Shown in pieces: positions 6,754 to 6,803 of a stretch of 6,803 bases of DNA. This DNA comes from Cupriavidus sp. (lineage in GTDB: Bacteria > Pseudomonadota > Gammaproteobacteria > Burkholderiales > Burkholderiaceae), in the NCBI GenBank assembly GCA_013362725.1, contig JABFVP010000530.1, forward strand, positions 1 through 6,803, read 5' to 3'. Position numbers and translations under genes: made by a program. Each line of letters opens with the position of its first letter. Position 1 is the stretch's first letter. The notes under the pieces are model-generated. The model had not been told where the DNA came from, ran no database searches, and saw only the letters and a list, made by a program, of their open reading frames with translations.

Positions 6754-6803
6754 TCAGCCGGCGCCGCAACCGGCGACTGCAATCGCGCGTATCTCGACCA
6801 GGA
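6754..6803 (-). CDS. C-terminus of a RidA/YjgF-type protein (partial)
   Basis: The visible minus-strand frame reads LVEIRAIAVAGCGAG and stops at TGA (6754-6756). It matches the last beta-strand of Rid proteins: E. coli RidA ends KIEIEAIAVRR. The Glu aligned with RidA Glu120, which takes part in imine deamination, is kept, while the next Glu is Arg. Rid proteins hydrolyse reactive enamines and imines to ketones or aldehydes plus ammonia, which fits a neighbour of flavin amine oxidases. The gene ends 93 bases before the transporter start on the same strand and may be the upstream member of one operon. Only 15 residues are visible, so the family call is moderate and the Rid subtype cannot be determined. 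Confidence 0.55.
   Translation of the reverse strand, partial: LVEIRAIAVAGCGAG

Noticed and set aside
1..6803. Mobile elements, CRISPR arrays, tRNA or rRNA genes
   Set aside because: No transposase-like frame, terminal inverted repeats, regularly spaced direct repeats, or tRNA/rRNA-like sequence was seen on either strand.

Overview
This is a high-G+C window typical of a Burkholderiales betaproteobacterium (Cupriavidus/Ralstonia/Burkholderia type). The strongest clue is a porin whose mature protein begins QSSVTLYG and ends in Phe, the classic form of the Burkholderiales trimeric porins. I cannot name the species.

Layout, left to right. (1) Positions 1-75 hold the last 24 codons of an unidentified + strand gene. 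(2) Positions 76-185 are a convergent intergenic region with two hairpins, probably terminators. (3) A general porin lies on the minus strand (186-1400). (4) A 346-base divergent intergenic region (1401-1746) follows. It carries an imperfect 24-bp palindrome and a second, partly matching inverted-repeat site just ahead of (5) a TetR-family regulator on the + strand (1747-2430). (6) Tail to tail with it, 7 bases away, begins a long minus-strand gene string that is transcribed from right to left. In that order it contains the C-terminus of a RidA/YjgF-type protein (6754-6803, cut by the window edge), an MFS transporter gene interrupted by an in-frame TAA (5227-6660), a DAO-family FAD oxidoreductase resembling gamma-glutamylputrescine oxidases (3827-5188), and a monoamine-oxidase-fold flavoprotein (2438-3742).

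My reading, which is inference from family membership and gene order, is a catabolic cluster for an amine or an amine-containing compound. A porin and an MFS carrier would handle uptake. Two unrelated flavin amine oxidases would oxidise C-N bonds to imines, and a Rid protein would hydrolyse reactive imine or enamine products. The TetR protein could control the porin, its own gene, or the oxidase string. The substrate is not visible in the sequence. No aldehyde dehydrogenase, ligase or aminotransferase is present here, and the promoter of the oxidase string lies beyond the right edge.

The two most notable anomalies are the premature stop in the transporter, exactly in the loop between its two six-helix halves, and the porin's unusually long, non-canonical leader sequence.
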